The notes under the pieces are model-generated. The model was not told the DNA's origin. It was given only the letters and a program-made list of their open reading frames with translations, and did no database searches. Shown in pieces: positions 45,106 through 52,883 of a stretch of 64,000 nucleotides of DNA. The stretch comes from Acidimicrobiales bacterium (GTDB lineage: Bacteria; Actinomycetota; Acidimicrobiia; Acidimicrobiales; Poriferisodalaceae), in the NCBI GenBank assembly GCA_041394185.1, contig JAWKIQ010000002.1, forward strand, positions 124,001 to 188,000, given 5' to 3'. How positions within the stretch are numbered: position 1 is the stretch's first letter; the number at the start of each line of letters is the position of its first letter. The translations under genes were made by a program, and so were the position numbers.

Positions 45106-45708
45106 ATGAGAAAGGCGGTCGCGGGGTTTGCCCTGGCGGCTGTTCTGGGAGCTGCGTGCGGTTCGGGTTCGTCGAGTGATTCGGCGGGCACGACCAGCGG
45201 CGATGACCCGACCACCACGTCCGCTGCGGTCTCGACCACCCAACCGGGAGCGCCGACAACCGGCGGCTCGGCCGAGGGTGCGGGCACCGCCAGCGAGGCC
45301 GAGACCAGACCTGCGGTTCTGGCCCTGGCCCGCGAGACCCTCGACGGATCGACCCTGGATGTCGACCAGTTCGTAGGCCGCGACGTGTTGATCTGGTTCT
45401 GGGCACCCTGGTGAACGGTTTGCCAACGAGAAGCCGGTGCGGTCGCATCGGCGAAGGCTGAATACGGCGACGACATCGTGATCGTCGGGGTCCCGGGCAG
45501 GGACGGCACCGACGCCATGATGGACTTCGTCGAACAACGAGGGGTTGCGACGATTCCTCACGTACCCGACGGATCTGGAGACCTGTGGCGCGACTATGGC
45601 GTCAGGGGCCAGCCGGCCTGGGTCATAGTGCCCGCCGACGGCAGCGACCCGAGCCTGGTGTTCGGCGAGCTGGGCGAAGAGCAATTCGCCAACTACGTGG
45701 CTAGCTGA
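45106..45708 (+). CDS. Thioredoxin-like lipoprotein, candidate selenoprotein (in-frame TGA at 45412)
   Basis: Read through TGA 45412-45414 as Sec, the gene gives 200 residues. ATG 45106 has AGGAG six bases upstream. A lipoprotein-type signal (VAGFALAAVLGAAC, Cys18) and a Thr/Ser/Gly linker precede a TlpA/DsbE-like domain: VLIWFWAPW, U103, TVC106, QREAGAVASAKAEYGDD, IVIVGVPGRDG and the cis-Pro loop GVRGQPAWVIV. TGA stands exactly at the attacking Cys of WCxxC. An 8-bp stem with GGUC loop follows (45433-45452). The protein would be an extracytoplasmic thiol-disulfide redox enzyme. A nonsense mutation (TGC to TGA) is the alternative; no selA, selB or selC gene is in the window. Confidence 0.65.
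45433..45452 (+). promoter_or_regulatory. Candidate bacterial SECIS stem-loop
   Basis: GCCGGTGC (45433-45440) and GCATCGGC (45445-45452) pair over eight bases with one G-U, closing a GGTC loop. The loop begins 27 bases after the TGA, within the 16-37 base window used for bacterial SECIS elements, and has G in its first positions. The E. coli fdhF element also shows GGUC in its loop. The bulged U of the E. coli stem is not obvious here. Confidence 0.55.
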
Positions 45709-45731
45709 ATCGCCCGCAGGCTCGCCAGAAC

Positions 45732-46001
45732 CTATTTGTTCTTGGATCGGCGCCGGCCGACCACGAGCCGTCCGACCGTGGAAAGGACGGCACCGGCCAG
45801 CGCCGACCCAAGGACGATCAACCACATCGGGAGATTCCACTTGAACGACAGCCATTCGACGTCTTGGCCGTCTGGGTTCTGGACTATGAACAACGCCAGC
45901 GCTATCCCAAGCAGGGCGATCAGCACCAGGTTGATCTTCTGACGCGTCGACAGCCCCCCGTCGCCTTGCGGTTCTTCGACTGGTTCGAACTCGTGGGTCA
46001 T
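45732..46001 (-). CDS. LapA/DUF1049 family small membrane protein
   Basis: The 89-residue protein has a polar N-terminus, a helix NLVLIALLGIALALFIVQN, the short DUF1049 signature QNPDGQDVEWLSFKWNLPMW, a second helix LIVLGSALAGAVLSTVG and a basic tail VVGRRRSKNK. The family includes LapA, linked to envelope assembly in Gram-negative bacteria; its role in actinobacteria is unknown. It converges with the thioredoxin-like gene. Confidence 0.8.
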   Translation of the reverse strand: MTHEFEPVEEPQGDGGLSTRQKINLVLIALLGIALALFIVQNPDGQDVEWLSFKWNLPMWLIVLGSALAGAVLSTVGRLVVGRRRSKNK

Positions 46002-46059
46002 GACCGGAGCGTAGTGGACACCTGTCAGCTTGGGCCGAGCCGCCGATAGGTTCACTGCC

Positions 46060-46494
46060 ATGGGTGAACGACAAGTTTCGGTTGAACGAGTCATCGCGGC
46101 TTCCGCGGCCGAGATTTTCGACATCTTGCGAACGCCGGCCCGCCACAGCGACTTCGATGGGTCCGGCACGGTGCAATCGTCACGTGGGCCCGAGACCAAG
46201 CTCGAGATGGGCTCGACGTTCAGCATGAGCATGAAGATGGGCGTTCCCTACTTCATCAAGAGCAAGGTCGTCGAGTTCGAACAGGACCGGCTGATCGCCT
46301 GGGCCCACTTCGGCAAGCATCGCTGGCGCTACGAACTAGAACCCGTCGACGGAGGCACTTTGGTGCGCGAGACCTTCGACTGGTCCACGGCCATGTGGCC
46401 CAAGGGGATCGAGCTTCTTGGCTACCCCGAGAAGCACCCCGCGAACATGGAAGCAACGCTCGAGCGCCTCGCGGCGCTGGTCGAGTCTGCCTAG
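46060..46494 (+). CDS. SRPBCC (polyketide cyclase/START-like) family protein
   Basis: The 144-residue protein starts MGERQVSVERVIAASAAEIFDILRTPARH, written here as its motif VIAASAAEIFDILRTPARH, followed by DFDGSGTVQ, VVEFEQDRLIAWAHFG and TLVRETFDW. This is the helix-grip fold that binds hydrophobic ligands. The actual ligand or reaction is unknown. Its last four bases overlap the end of the convergent RNase H gene. Confidence 0.82.
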   Translation: MGERQVSVERVIAASAAEIFDILRTPARHSDFDGSGTVQSSRGPETKLEMGSTFSMSMKMGVPYFIKSKVVEFEQDRLIAWAHFGKHRWRYELEPVDGGTLVRETFDWSTAMWPKGIELLGYPEKHPANMEATLERLAALVESA

Positions 46495-47495
46495 CCGTCT
46501 GTCGGGGGCTCGATCACCCACACGCCGCCTTCGAAGGCGCGGTCGAACCGATCGTGTGCGCGACCCAGAATCGGGTCGTGACGGTTCCAGATCATGATCG
46601 CTTCGGTGCCATTTCGGGCGAGCCACTCGTCGCGTTTGCGCATTGCGGCCGCGAAGGCATCCTTGCCCACGGGTACGTCGCCGACGATCTCGACCCTTGC
46701 CGCCGATTCGAGCAACTGACCAAAGCGTCGGCGGGTCGCCGGCGGCCATCTCTCGTCGATTCCTTCGAAAGCGATCACGGCGGTGTATGGCACGTTTGCC
46801 ATCAGCGCGGCCTCGGCCGCAAGCATCTCTGCCCCCAGCCCCAGGCCGGTGGCGACGCTGACCTGGGGATCGACCTGCTTTTTTGCTCTGAGGATCTCGG
46901 CCAACTGACGCCGCAGCGAATCGGCCACCGGGTTGGCCAGGTCCCAGCCACCCAGCTCGGTCGGGCGATGGCCCGTGACCACCACCACGGGCCCGTCGCC
47001 GATCTCGGGCTGGACATGGGCATCGTCTGCTGCCCCGCTCAGAACCGACTCGTCGAAGCGCACACCAGACCGGCCCCTCTGGTGCGCGGAGGCATCGGTT
47101 GCCAGCCTGTCGGCCGCCTCGTTCATGCGGTCGCCGTTGTGTCCCTTGACCCAGACGAACTTGACGTCGCCGCGACGGTTGACCAGGTCGATGAAGGGTT
47201 CCCACAGGTCGCGGTTGGCGACTGGCTGGCGGTTGGAGTTCTTCCACCCCCGCTTCAGCCAACCCTCCCACCAGCGCTGAACGAAGCAGTTGACGACATA
47301 GGTCGAGTCGCTGACGATCTCCAGTGGGCCAGACACCCGCCGCACCGCCTCGAACGCAGCCGTGATCTCCATTCGCTGGTTGGTGGTCATCGCCTCGGCG
47401 CCGCTGGCCCAGGGCCCGTCGTCGACGACGAACGCCCAACCACCCGGACCGGGGTTGCCCGAACACGCTCCGTCTGTGTAGGCCCTGGTCGTCAC
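46491..47495 (-). CDS. RNase HI fused to a SLOG-type nucleotide-binding domain
   Basis: The 334-residue protein starts at GTG 47495 (MTTRAYTDGACSGNPGPGG). Residues 1-148 are a full RNase HI with its acidic residues in YTDGACSGNPG (Asp8), NQRMEIT, SDSTYVV and the end motif VKGHNGDRMNEAAD. Residues about 175-334 resemble SLOG/YpsA-like domains: VVVVTGHRPTELGGWD, SVATGLGLGAEMLAAEAAL and PYTAVIAFEG. RNase HI cuts RNA in RNA-DNA hybrids; SLOG domains bind nucleotide ligands or have roles in conflict and stress systems. The fusion is unusual and suggests that ligand sensing is linked to R-loop processing. Confidence 0.85.
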   Translation of the reverse strand: MTTRAYTDGACSGNPGPGGWAFVVDDGPWASGAEAMTTNQRMEITAAFEAVRRVSGPLEIVSDSTYVVNCFVQRWWEGWLKRGWKNSNRQPVANRDLWEPFIDLVNRRGDVKFVWVKGHNGDRMNEAADRLATDASAHQRGRSGVRFDESVLSGAADDAHVQPEIGDGPVVVVTGHRPTELGGWDLANPVADSLRRQLAEILRAKKQVDPQVSVATGLGLGAEMLAAEAALMANVPYTAVIAFEGIDERWPPATRRRFGQLLESAARVEIVGDVPVGKDAFAAAMRKRDEWLARNGTEAIMIWNRHDPILGRAHDRFDRAFEGGVWVIEPPTDG

Positions 47496-47565
47496 GAAAG
47501 CATCCTGCCAGTTTCTGCAAGCGAATGCCGAGGCGAAGTGCGCCTGCGCTGGCACCATTGACCTC

Positions 47566-50265
47566 ATGTACGAGGGTTTCTCCCAGCAACTTCCCGACAT
47601 CGACCCCCTTGAGACCGACGAGTGGGAGCAATCCTTCTCCGCAGTGGTCGAAGAACACGGCCGCAATAGAGCTTCGTTCATACTGCGGCGCCTGCTCGAC
47701 AAGGCCTCTCACCTGGGCGTCGACTTCCCGGCCACCATCAACACCCCGTACATCAACACCATCCCACCCGAACTCGAACCGTGGTTCCCTGGCGACGAGC
47801 CGCTCGAGAAGCGCATCCGCTCGCTGATTCGCTGGAACGCGGTGGCCATGGTCACCACCGCCAACAAGCACGCCGACGGCATCGGTGGCCACCTGTCGAC
47901 CTTCGCCTCGTCGGCGTCGCTGTACGACGTGGGGTTCAACCACTTCTTCCGCGGCAAGGAAGACGGCCACCCCGGCGATCACATCTACATCCAGGGACAC
48001 GCCGCGCCGGGTATCTACGCCAGGGCCTTCCTCGAGGGTCGTCTCAGCGAGGAAGACCTCGACCACTTCAGGCGCGAGATCGGCCGCACCGGCCTGTCGA
48101 GCTACCCCCACCCGCGGCTGATGCCCGAGTTCTGGGAATACCCCACCGTCTCGATGGGCCTCGGCCCCATCAACGCGATCTACCAGGCCAGGTTCAACCG
48201 CTACCTCCACCACCGCCGCATAGACGACACCTCAGAGTCTCGCGTATGGGCGTTCCTGGGCGATGGTGAGGTCGACGAACCAGAGACGCTGGGGGCCCTG
48301 TCGCTGGCCGCACGCGAACGGCTCGACAACCTCGTGTTCGTCATCAACTGCAACCTGCAACGCCTCGATGGCCCTGTGCGCGGCAACGGCAAGATCATCC
48401 AGGAACTCGAGGCCGTGTTCCGGGGCGCAGGCTGGAATGTCGTAAAGCTCATCCACGGCACCGGCTGGGACGAACTGTTCGCCCGCGACGTCGACGGGGT
48501 CCTCGTCAACAAGATGAACTCGACAGTCGATGGCGAGTTCCAGCGCTACTCGGTCGAGTCGGGCGCGTACATCCGCGAGCACTTCTTCGGGCCCGACCCG
48601 CGCCTGCGCAAGATGGTCGAGCACCTGAGCGACGACGACCTTCGGTTGTTGCCCCGCGGCGGTCACGACTATCGCAAGCTCTACGCGGCGTACAAGGCCG
48701 CCGTCGATCACGTCGGTTCGCCGACCGTCATCCTGGCCAAGACGGTAAAGGGCTGGACACTGGGGCCCGACCTCGAAGGCCGCAACGCCACCCACCAGAT
48801 CAAGAAGCTCAACCGTGATCAGCTCGAGATCATCCGCCAGCGGCTGAACGTCGTTGACCTGGTGCCAGAAGACTTCGACGAGTACGACCCGCCATATTGC
48901 ATGCCGCCCGAGGATTCGCCCGAGATCCAGTATCTGAAGGCCAGACGCAAGGCCCTCGACGGCCCGCTTCCGAGCCGCGACGGGCACTGGCGCAGGCGGG
49001 CTCTGCCGCTGCCGTCCGACGGCCCATTCGACGAGATGGCAGCGGGCAGCGGCAAGATGGAGGTCTCGACCACCATGGCCTTCACCCGCCTGCTTCGCGC
49101 CCTGCTGCGCGAGAACGGGTTCGGTGAGCGCGTGGTGCCGATCATCCCCGACGAGGCCCGCACCTTCGGCATGGACTCACTGTTCCGCGAAGTCGGCATC
49201 TACGCATCCCAGGGGCAGAAGTACGAGCCGGTCGATCACGACCTGCTGTTGTCGTACACCGAGAAGCGCACCGGCCAGATCCTCGAAGAGGGCATCACCG
49301 AAGCAGGCTCGATGGCGTCGTTCACCGCTGCCGCCACGTCGTACGCCACCCGAGGCGTACCGATGGTGCCCTTCTACATCTTCTATTCGATGTTCGGTTT
49401 CCAGCGCGTCGGCGACCTGATCTGGGCCGCGGCAGACAGCCGAGCCCGCGGGTTCCTGATCGGCGCCACGGCCGGCCGCACCACTCTGCACGGCGAGGGC
49501 CTGCAGCACCAGGACGGCCACAGTCTGCTGTTGGCGTCGACCGTGCCGCCGTGCCAGGCATATGACCCGGCGTTCGCCTACGAACTGGGCGCAATCGTCA
49601 AGGACGGGCTGCGGCGCATGTACGAGGCCAACGAGGACGTCTTCTACTACGTCACCGCCTACAACGAGAACTACCTGCAACCTCCGGCGCCCGAGGGTCT
49701 AGACGTCGACGGGCTCTTGAGGGGCATGTACCGCTTCGCCGCCGCACCCGACGGACGCGAAGCCGAAGCGACCATCGTGTTCTCGGGTTCGTCGCATTCG
49801 GCCGCCCGCGAGGCTGGCGAGATATTGCTCGAGCGCTACGGAATTGCCGTCGACCTCTACAGCGCCACCTCGTACAAGGCGCTTCGCGAGGACGCCATCT
49901 CGGCCGAGCGGCACAATCGCCTCCACCCCCACGCCGAGCCGCGGACCCCATATGTCACGCAGCTGTTGTCCTCGGGCAGCGGGCCCGTCGTAGCCGTTTC
50001 GGACTTCATGCGGTCGGTTCCAGAGCAGGTTTCGAGGTGGAGCCCACGCGACTGGACGACCCTGGGGACCGACGGTTTCGGCCGTTCCGACACCCGCGAG
50101 GCGCTCCGTCGCCACTTCGAGATCGACACGCCCCATGTGGTCGTGGCGGTGCTCGATCGGCTGGCGGCAACCGGCCGCGTCGACAAGGGCACGGTTGCCC
50201 AGGCGATCGAGGAGTACGGGCTCGACCCCGACCTCGCCGACCCGTGGAGCTACCTGGCCCACTGA
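47566..50265 (+). CDS. aceE: Pyruvate dehydrogenase E1, homodimeric type
   Basis: The 899-residue ThDP enzyme decarboxylates pyruvate and acetylates E2. Matching AceE features are LLDKASHLGVDFPATINTPY, GGHLSTFASSASLYDVGFNHF, YPHPRLMPEFWEYPTVSMGLG, the ThDP motif GDGEVDEPETLG with FVINCNLQRLDGPVRGNGK, and PFYIFYSMFGFQR/GLQHQDGHS in the second half. It stands apart from the E2 and E3 genes (2.6 kb and opposite strand). Its stop overlaps the next start (TGATG). Confidence 0.96.
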   Translation: MYEGFSQQLPDIDPLETDEWEQSFSAVVEEHGRNRASFILRRLLDKASHLGVDFPATINTPYINTIPPELEPWFPGDEPLEKRIRSLIRWNAVAMVTTANKHADGIGGHLSTFASSASLYDVGFNHFFRGKEDGHPGDHIYIQGHAAPGIYARAFLEGRLSEEDLDHFRREIGRTGLSSYPHPRLMPEFWEYPTVSMGLGPINAIYQARFNRYLHHRRIDDTSESRVWAFLGDGEVDEPETLGALSLAARERLDNLVFVINCNLQRLDGPVRGNGKIIQELEAVFRGAGWNVVKLIHGTGWDELFARDVDGVLVNKMNSTVDGEFQRYSVESGAYIREHFFGPDPRLRKMVEHLSDDDLRLLPRGGHDYRKLYAAYKAAVDHVGSPTVILAKTVKGWTLGPDLEGRNATHQIKKLNRDQLEIIRQRLNVVDLVPEDFDEYDPPYCMPPEDSPEIQYLKARRKALDGPLPSRDGHWRRRALPLPSDGPFDEMAAGSGKMEVSTTMAFTRLLRALLRENGFGERVVPIIPDEARTFGMDSLFREVGIYASQGQKYEPVDHDLLLSYTEKRTGQILEEGITEAGSMASFTAAATSYATRGVPMVPFYIFYSMFGFQRVGDLIWAAADSRARGFLIGATAGRTTLHGEGLQHQDGHSLLLASTVPPCQAYDPAFAYELGAIVKDGLRRMYEANEDVFYYVTAYNENYLQPPAPEGLDVDGLLRGMYRFAAAPDGREAEATIVFSGSSHSAAREAGEILLERYGIAVDLYSATSYKALREDAISAERHNRLHPHAEPRTPYVTQLLSSGSGPVVAVSDFMRSVPEQVSRWSPRDWTTLGTDGFGRSDTREALRRHFEIDTPHVVVAVLDRLAATGRVDKGTVAQAIEEYGLDPDLADPWSYLAH

Positions 50266-50852
50266 TGACGCCGCTGAAGGTCACGGGCGACGACGACGCC
50301 GACGCCCTGCTGAACCAGAACCCGCTGGCACTCATGATCGGCATGTTGCTGGACCAACAGATTGCTATCGAGCTGGCCTTCAAGGGCCCCTACCGGCTGG
50401 CACAACGCTTGGACGAATCGCACGGCTTGGCCCTGGACGCGTCGGCCATAGCGGGTCTGGACGTCGACTCTGTGGTCGAGTTGTTCGCGGCAAAGCCGGC
50501 ATTGCACCGGTTCCCGGCCTCGATGGCCAAGCGGACACACGAGCTGTGCCGTCATCTGGTCGACAGCCACGAAGGCGACCCGACGACGATCTGGCGCCAG
50601 GCAGGCAACGGTGCCGAACTGGCGCGCACACTGCGGGCTCTGCCCGGGTTCGGGGCCGAAAAGACCCGGATCTTCATAGCCCTGTTGGCCAAGCGGTTCG
50701 GAGTGACCCCCGAGGGCTGGCAGCAGGCTGCCGGGGCCTTCAGCGACGATCTCGCCAGGTCTGTGGCCGACGTCGACGACCCCGCGGTGCTGGCCGAGAT
50801 CAGGTCGTACAGGGCCGAACTGAAGAAGGCCGGAAAACCCAAAGACGGTTGA
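50265..50852 (+). CDS. HhH-GPD family DNA glycosylase-like protein (TIGR03252 type)
   Basis: The 195-residue protein begins MTPLKVTGDDDADALLNQN and continues LALMIGMLLDQQIAIELAF, then LRALPGFGAEKTRIFIALLAK, the helix-hairpin-helix with GPD region, though the usual catalytic Asp is not clear. This small family is widespread in actinobacteria next to core genes; base-excision activity has not been shown to my knowledge. The start overlaps the aceE stop by one base, so it is co-translated with aceE. Confidence 0.82.
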   Translation: MTPLKVTGDDDADALLNQNPLALMIGMLLDQQIAIELAFKGPYRLAQRLDESHGLALDASAIAGLDVDSVVELFAAKPALHRFPASMAKRTHELCRHLVDSHEGDPTTIWRQAGNGAELARTLRALPGFGAEKTRIFIALLAKRFGVTPEGWQQAAGAFSDDLARSVADVDDPAVLAEIRSYRAELKKAGKPKDG

Positions 50853-50887
50853 GGCCGAATGCGACGGGCGCAGATAGCGTGGCCACC

Positions 50888-51337
50888 ATGATTCTGGCAG
50901 CCCCGGGCGATACCCCCTACAACGTCATGCTCCTCCTGCACATCCTGGCGCTGATCGTCGGGTTCTCCCCGGCCTTCGTGCACCCCATCCTCTCCAGGCA
51001 GATGGCCGACAGCAGCGACCGCTCGGCCCTGCTGAGGTTCATGGCTGCCAACAGCATGCGCATCTACTCGAGCGGAATCATCGTCGCCGGCCTCATCGGA
51101 TTTGGCATAGCGGGAATGTCAGACGAGGCCTACAAGATGTCGCAGGCCTGGCTCGCAATCGCCTTCGTCGTGTGGGTAGCCATCCTCGGCGTAATGCACG
51201 CCATGGTCATCCCCGGCGAGAAGGCGATGGCGAACGGCGACCGCGCCGCCGAGAGCAAGGCGACCCTTGGCGTCACGATCATCACGGTTCTGATGATCGT
51301 CGAGCTCTACCTGATGATCTTCAAGCCCGGGCTCTGA
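50888..51337 (+). CDS. Small membrane protein, DUF2269-like
   Basis: The 149-residue protein has four predicted membrane helices (VMLLLHILALIVGFSPAFV, IYSSGIIVAGLIGFGIAGM, WLAIAFVVWVAILGVMHAM, LGVTIITVLMIVELYLMIF). The first helix with HILALIVGF and the PILSRQ loop recall DUF2269 proteins. ATG 50888 is 35 bases after the glycosylase-like gene. No function is known. Confidence 0.72.
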   Translation: MILAAPGDTPYNVMLLLHILALIVGFSPAFVHPILSRQMADSSDRSALLRFMAANSMRIYSSGIIVAGLIGFGIAGMSDEAYKMSQAWLAIAFVVWVAILGVMHAMVIPGEKAMANGDRAAESKATLGVTIITVLMIVELYLMIFKPGL

Positions 51338-51350
51338 CCCCGCCGGCCGG

Positions 51351-52103
51351 CTAATCGCTCTGGCGGTCGAGCCAGCCGAACAGCAGTGCAACACAGCGAG
51401 GGTCGTGGCGAACCCGATGGTCGCCACCGTCGAGGATTCGCAGATGCGCTGCGCCGTGGGCGTCGGCCAGCACCCTGGCATCACCGGCGGGCACCTGCCT
51501 GTCTGCGGCCCCGTGGATGACCATCAGTTCGCGGCCGGCCAGCTTGGACACATGATCGATCGGTCGGAACGTCTTCAGTTCGGCCGACCAGTCCTGCAGA
51601 GACTCGGGATAGCCGTCCTCGTCGACCACCTTCACCCGGCGACAATGGTCGAGAAACGCTTGCGGTTGGGCCGCCCAATCGTCGAAGTCGGCCCGTGCAG
51701 CAATTGCACTGACCGCACCGACCGCAGGGTTCAGCGCCGCCGCCACAATCGCGAGGCTGCCGCCCGTCGTTGAGCCGATCAGGCAAACCCGCTTTGCATT
51801 CTCGCCGATGGTTGCAACCGCACGGTCGACATCGGAAATCCAGCCTCGCGCCGAGAACTGTCCTTCCGAATCGCCACAACCGCGGAGGCTGACCGCCAGC
51901 GCGGCCCAGCCCAATTCGTCACTGATGCGCTCGGCCAACAGGTGGTACGACTGGCTCGGCTTACCCGGCCGGGCGATGGACGGGAACCCGTGAACCAACA
52001 CCACCCCCGGCACCGAAGACCCGGCGCCCTTGGGCATGGTCAAGTACGCCTCGAGCGTAGGGCCGCCCTGCTCGATGGTGATCTCGCTGGATTCGAACGC
52101 CAC
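51351..52103 (-). CDS. Alpha/beta hydrolase
   Basis: The 250-residue protein has the hydrolase fold: VPGVVLVHGFPSIARPG (oxyanion region), LAVSLRGCGDSEG, MVIHGAADRQVPAGDA (acid) and GGDHRVRHD (His). The nucleophile elbow reads LIGSTTGGSL, with Thr where GxSxG enzymes have Ser. Threonine could still act or the protein may be inactive; a one-position shift of the elbow is also possible. It is the last gene of a three-gene minus-strand group with two small conserved proteins. Confidence 0.82.
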   Translation of the reverse strand: MAFESSEITIEQGGPTLEAYLTMPKGAGSSVPGVVLVHGFPSIARPGKPSQSYHLLAERISDELGWAALAVSLRGCGDSEGQFSARGWISDVDRAVATIGENAKRVCLIGSTTGGSLAIVAAALNPAVGAVSAIAARADFDDWAAQPQAFLDHCRRVKVVDEDGYPESLQDWSAELKTFRPIDHVSKLAGRELMVIHGAADRQVPAGDARVLADAHGAAHLRILDGGDHRVRHDPRCVALLFGWLDRQSD

Positions 52104-52113
52104 CCGGGTGCCG

Positions 52114-52311
52114 TCAGCGCGAGGTCGGGCTCGGCCGATAGCCGCGGTTGCGCGCCTCAGCCAACGTGTCTGGTCCGAACGTTGCGAACTGGTGAGCCGC
52201 AGCGAGGTCGGCTACGGCGTCGGCTTCGGTGCACTGGTCGAGGTCATAGACGATCTGGGTGCGCTTGTCTCCGACGAAGCGAAACCCCTCGAGGCCCTTT
52301 GGACGATCCAT
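52114..52311 (-). CDS. Small hypothetical protein (65 aa)
   Basis: ATG 52311 opens a frame of 65 residues: MDRPKGLEGFRFVGDKRTQ, IVYDLDQCTEADAVADLAAA, and an Arg/Ser-rich end. It has no membrane span or known motif. GGGGA lies just upstream, and the gene sits tightly between two same-strand genes (10-base gaps), which supports it. Function unknown. Confidence 0.6.
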   Translation of the reverse strand: MDRPKGLEGFRFVGDKRTQIVYDLDQCTEADAVADLAAAHQFATFGPDTLAEARNRGYRPSPTSR

Positions 52312-52321
52312 TCCCCACACT

Positions 52322-52741
52322 CTATTGCCCCTCGACCCGACCCAAGGCACCGATGGCCGCCAAGTAAGCGAGGTGTTCGGCCACCACCGCATCGACCTGG
52401 GGACGCGTCACATCGAAACCGCCAGATCTGACACGACGGTAAACCCCCGCCACAACAGACTCTCCCTGTAGAAGAACCGGCTCGGCCTCGATGTCGGCGG
52501 CTCCCCCACCCTCGAACTGCAAGACGTTCGTGTGCTCGCGAAGAACCTCGCGGACCTCGTCGCGAGACATCGAAGCAGCCAGCTCGAACGACAGTCGACC
52601 CGACACGAAATCGACGGCCTCATCGAGCCGATACACGGGCATCAGACGCTGCGACCCCAAGCGCTGCGCCTCACGACCGATAGCCCAGGCCGCGATGACG
52701 AACACGATCACTGCAACCAATATCGCGGCGACGATGAACAT
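52322..52741 (-). CDS. Conserved hypothetical single-span membrane protein
   Basis: The 139-residue protein starts with a membrane helix (MFIVAAILVAVIVFVIAAW) and continues with a cytoplasmic part containing AIGREAQRLGSQRLMPVYRL, DEAVDFVSGRLSFELAASMS and DAVVAEHLAYLAAIGAL. It resembles uncharacterised actinobacterial proteins with one N-terminal anchor. It heads the small operon that ends in the alpha/beta hydrolase. Confidence 0.75.
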   Translation of the reverse strand: MFIVAAILVAVIVFVIAAWAIGREAQRLGSQRLMPVYRLDEAVDFVSGRLSFELAASMSRDEVREVLREHTNVLQFEGGGAADIEAEPVLLQGESVVAGVYRRVRSGGFDVTRPQVDAVVAEHLAYLAAIGALGRVEGQ

Positions 52742-52830
52742 GAGACCGATCAGGATACGCCCTCACATCGACCCCGAGCGCGACCAGGCCCCGCCACCAA
52801 GGTGACGGGGCCCGGCAACGGGGAAGCCCT

Positions 52831-52883
52831 AATCGGCTACAGGCCGATTCAGTACCAACCGCGAATCGGCTACAGGCCGATTC
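52831..52883 (-). terminator. Two copies of a 20-bp hairpin sequence at the end of the acyl-CoA dehydrogenase gene
   Basis: AATCGGCTACAGGCCGATTC occurs at 52831-52850 and again, identical, at 52864-52883. Each copy folds as AATCGGC-TACAG-GCCGATT with 7-base arms. The second copy encodes the last residues (RIGL) and the stop of the acyl-CoA dehydrogenase; the first lies just after it. A tandem transcription terminator or a small duplication is likely. There is no T-run. Confidence 0.55.

Noticed and set aside
46336..48213. 625-residue minus-strand open frame
   Set aside because: It covers the RNase H gene and the start of aceE in a wrong frame; no family resemblance.
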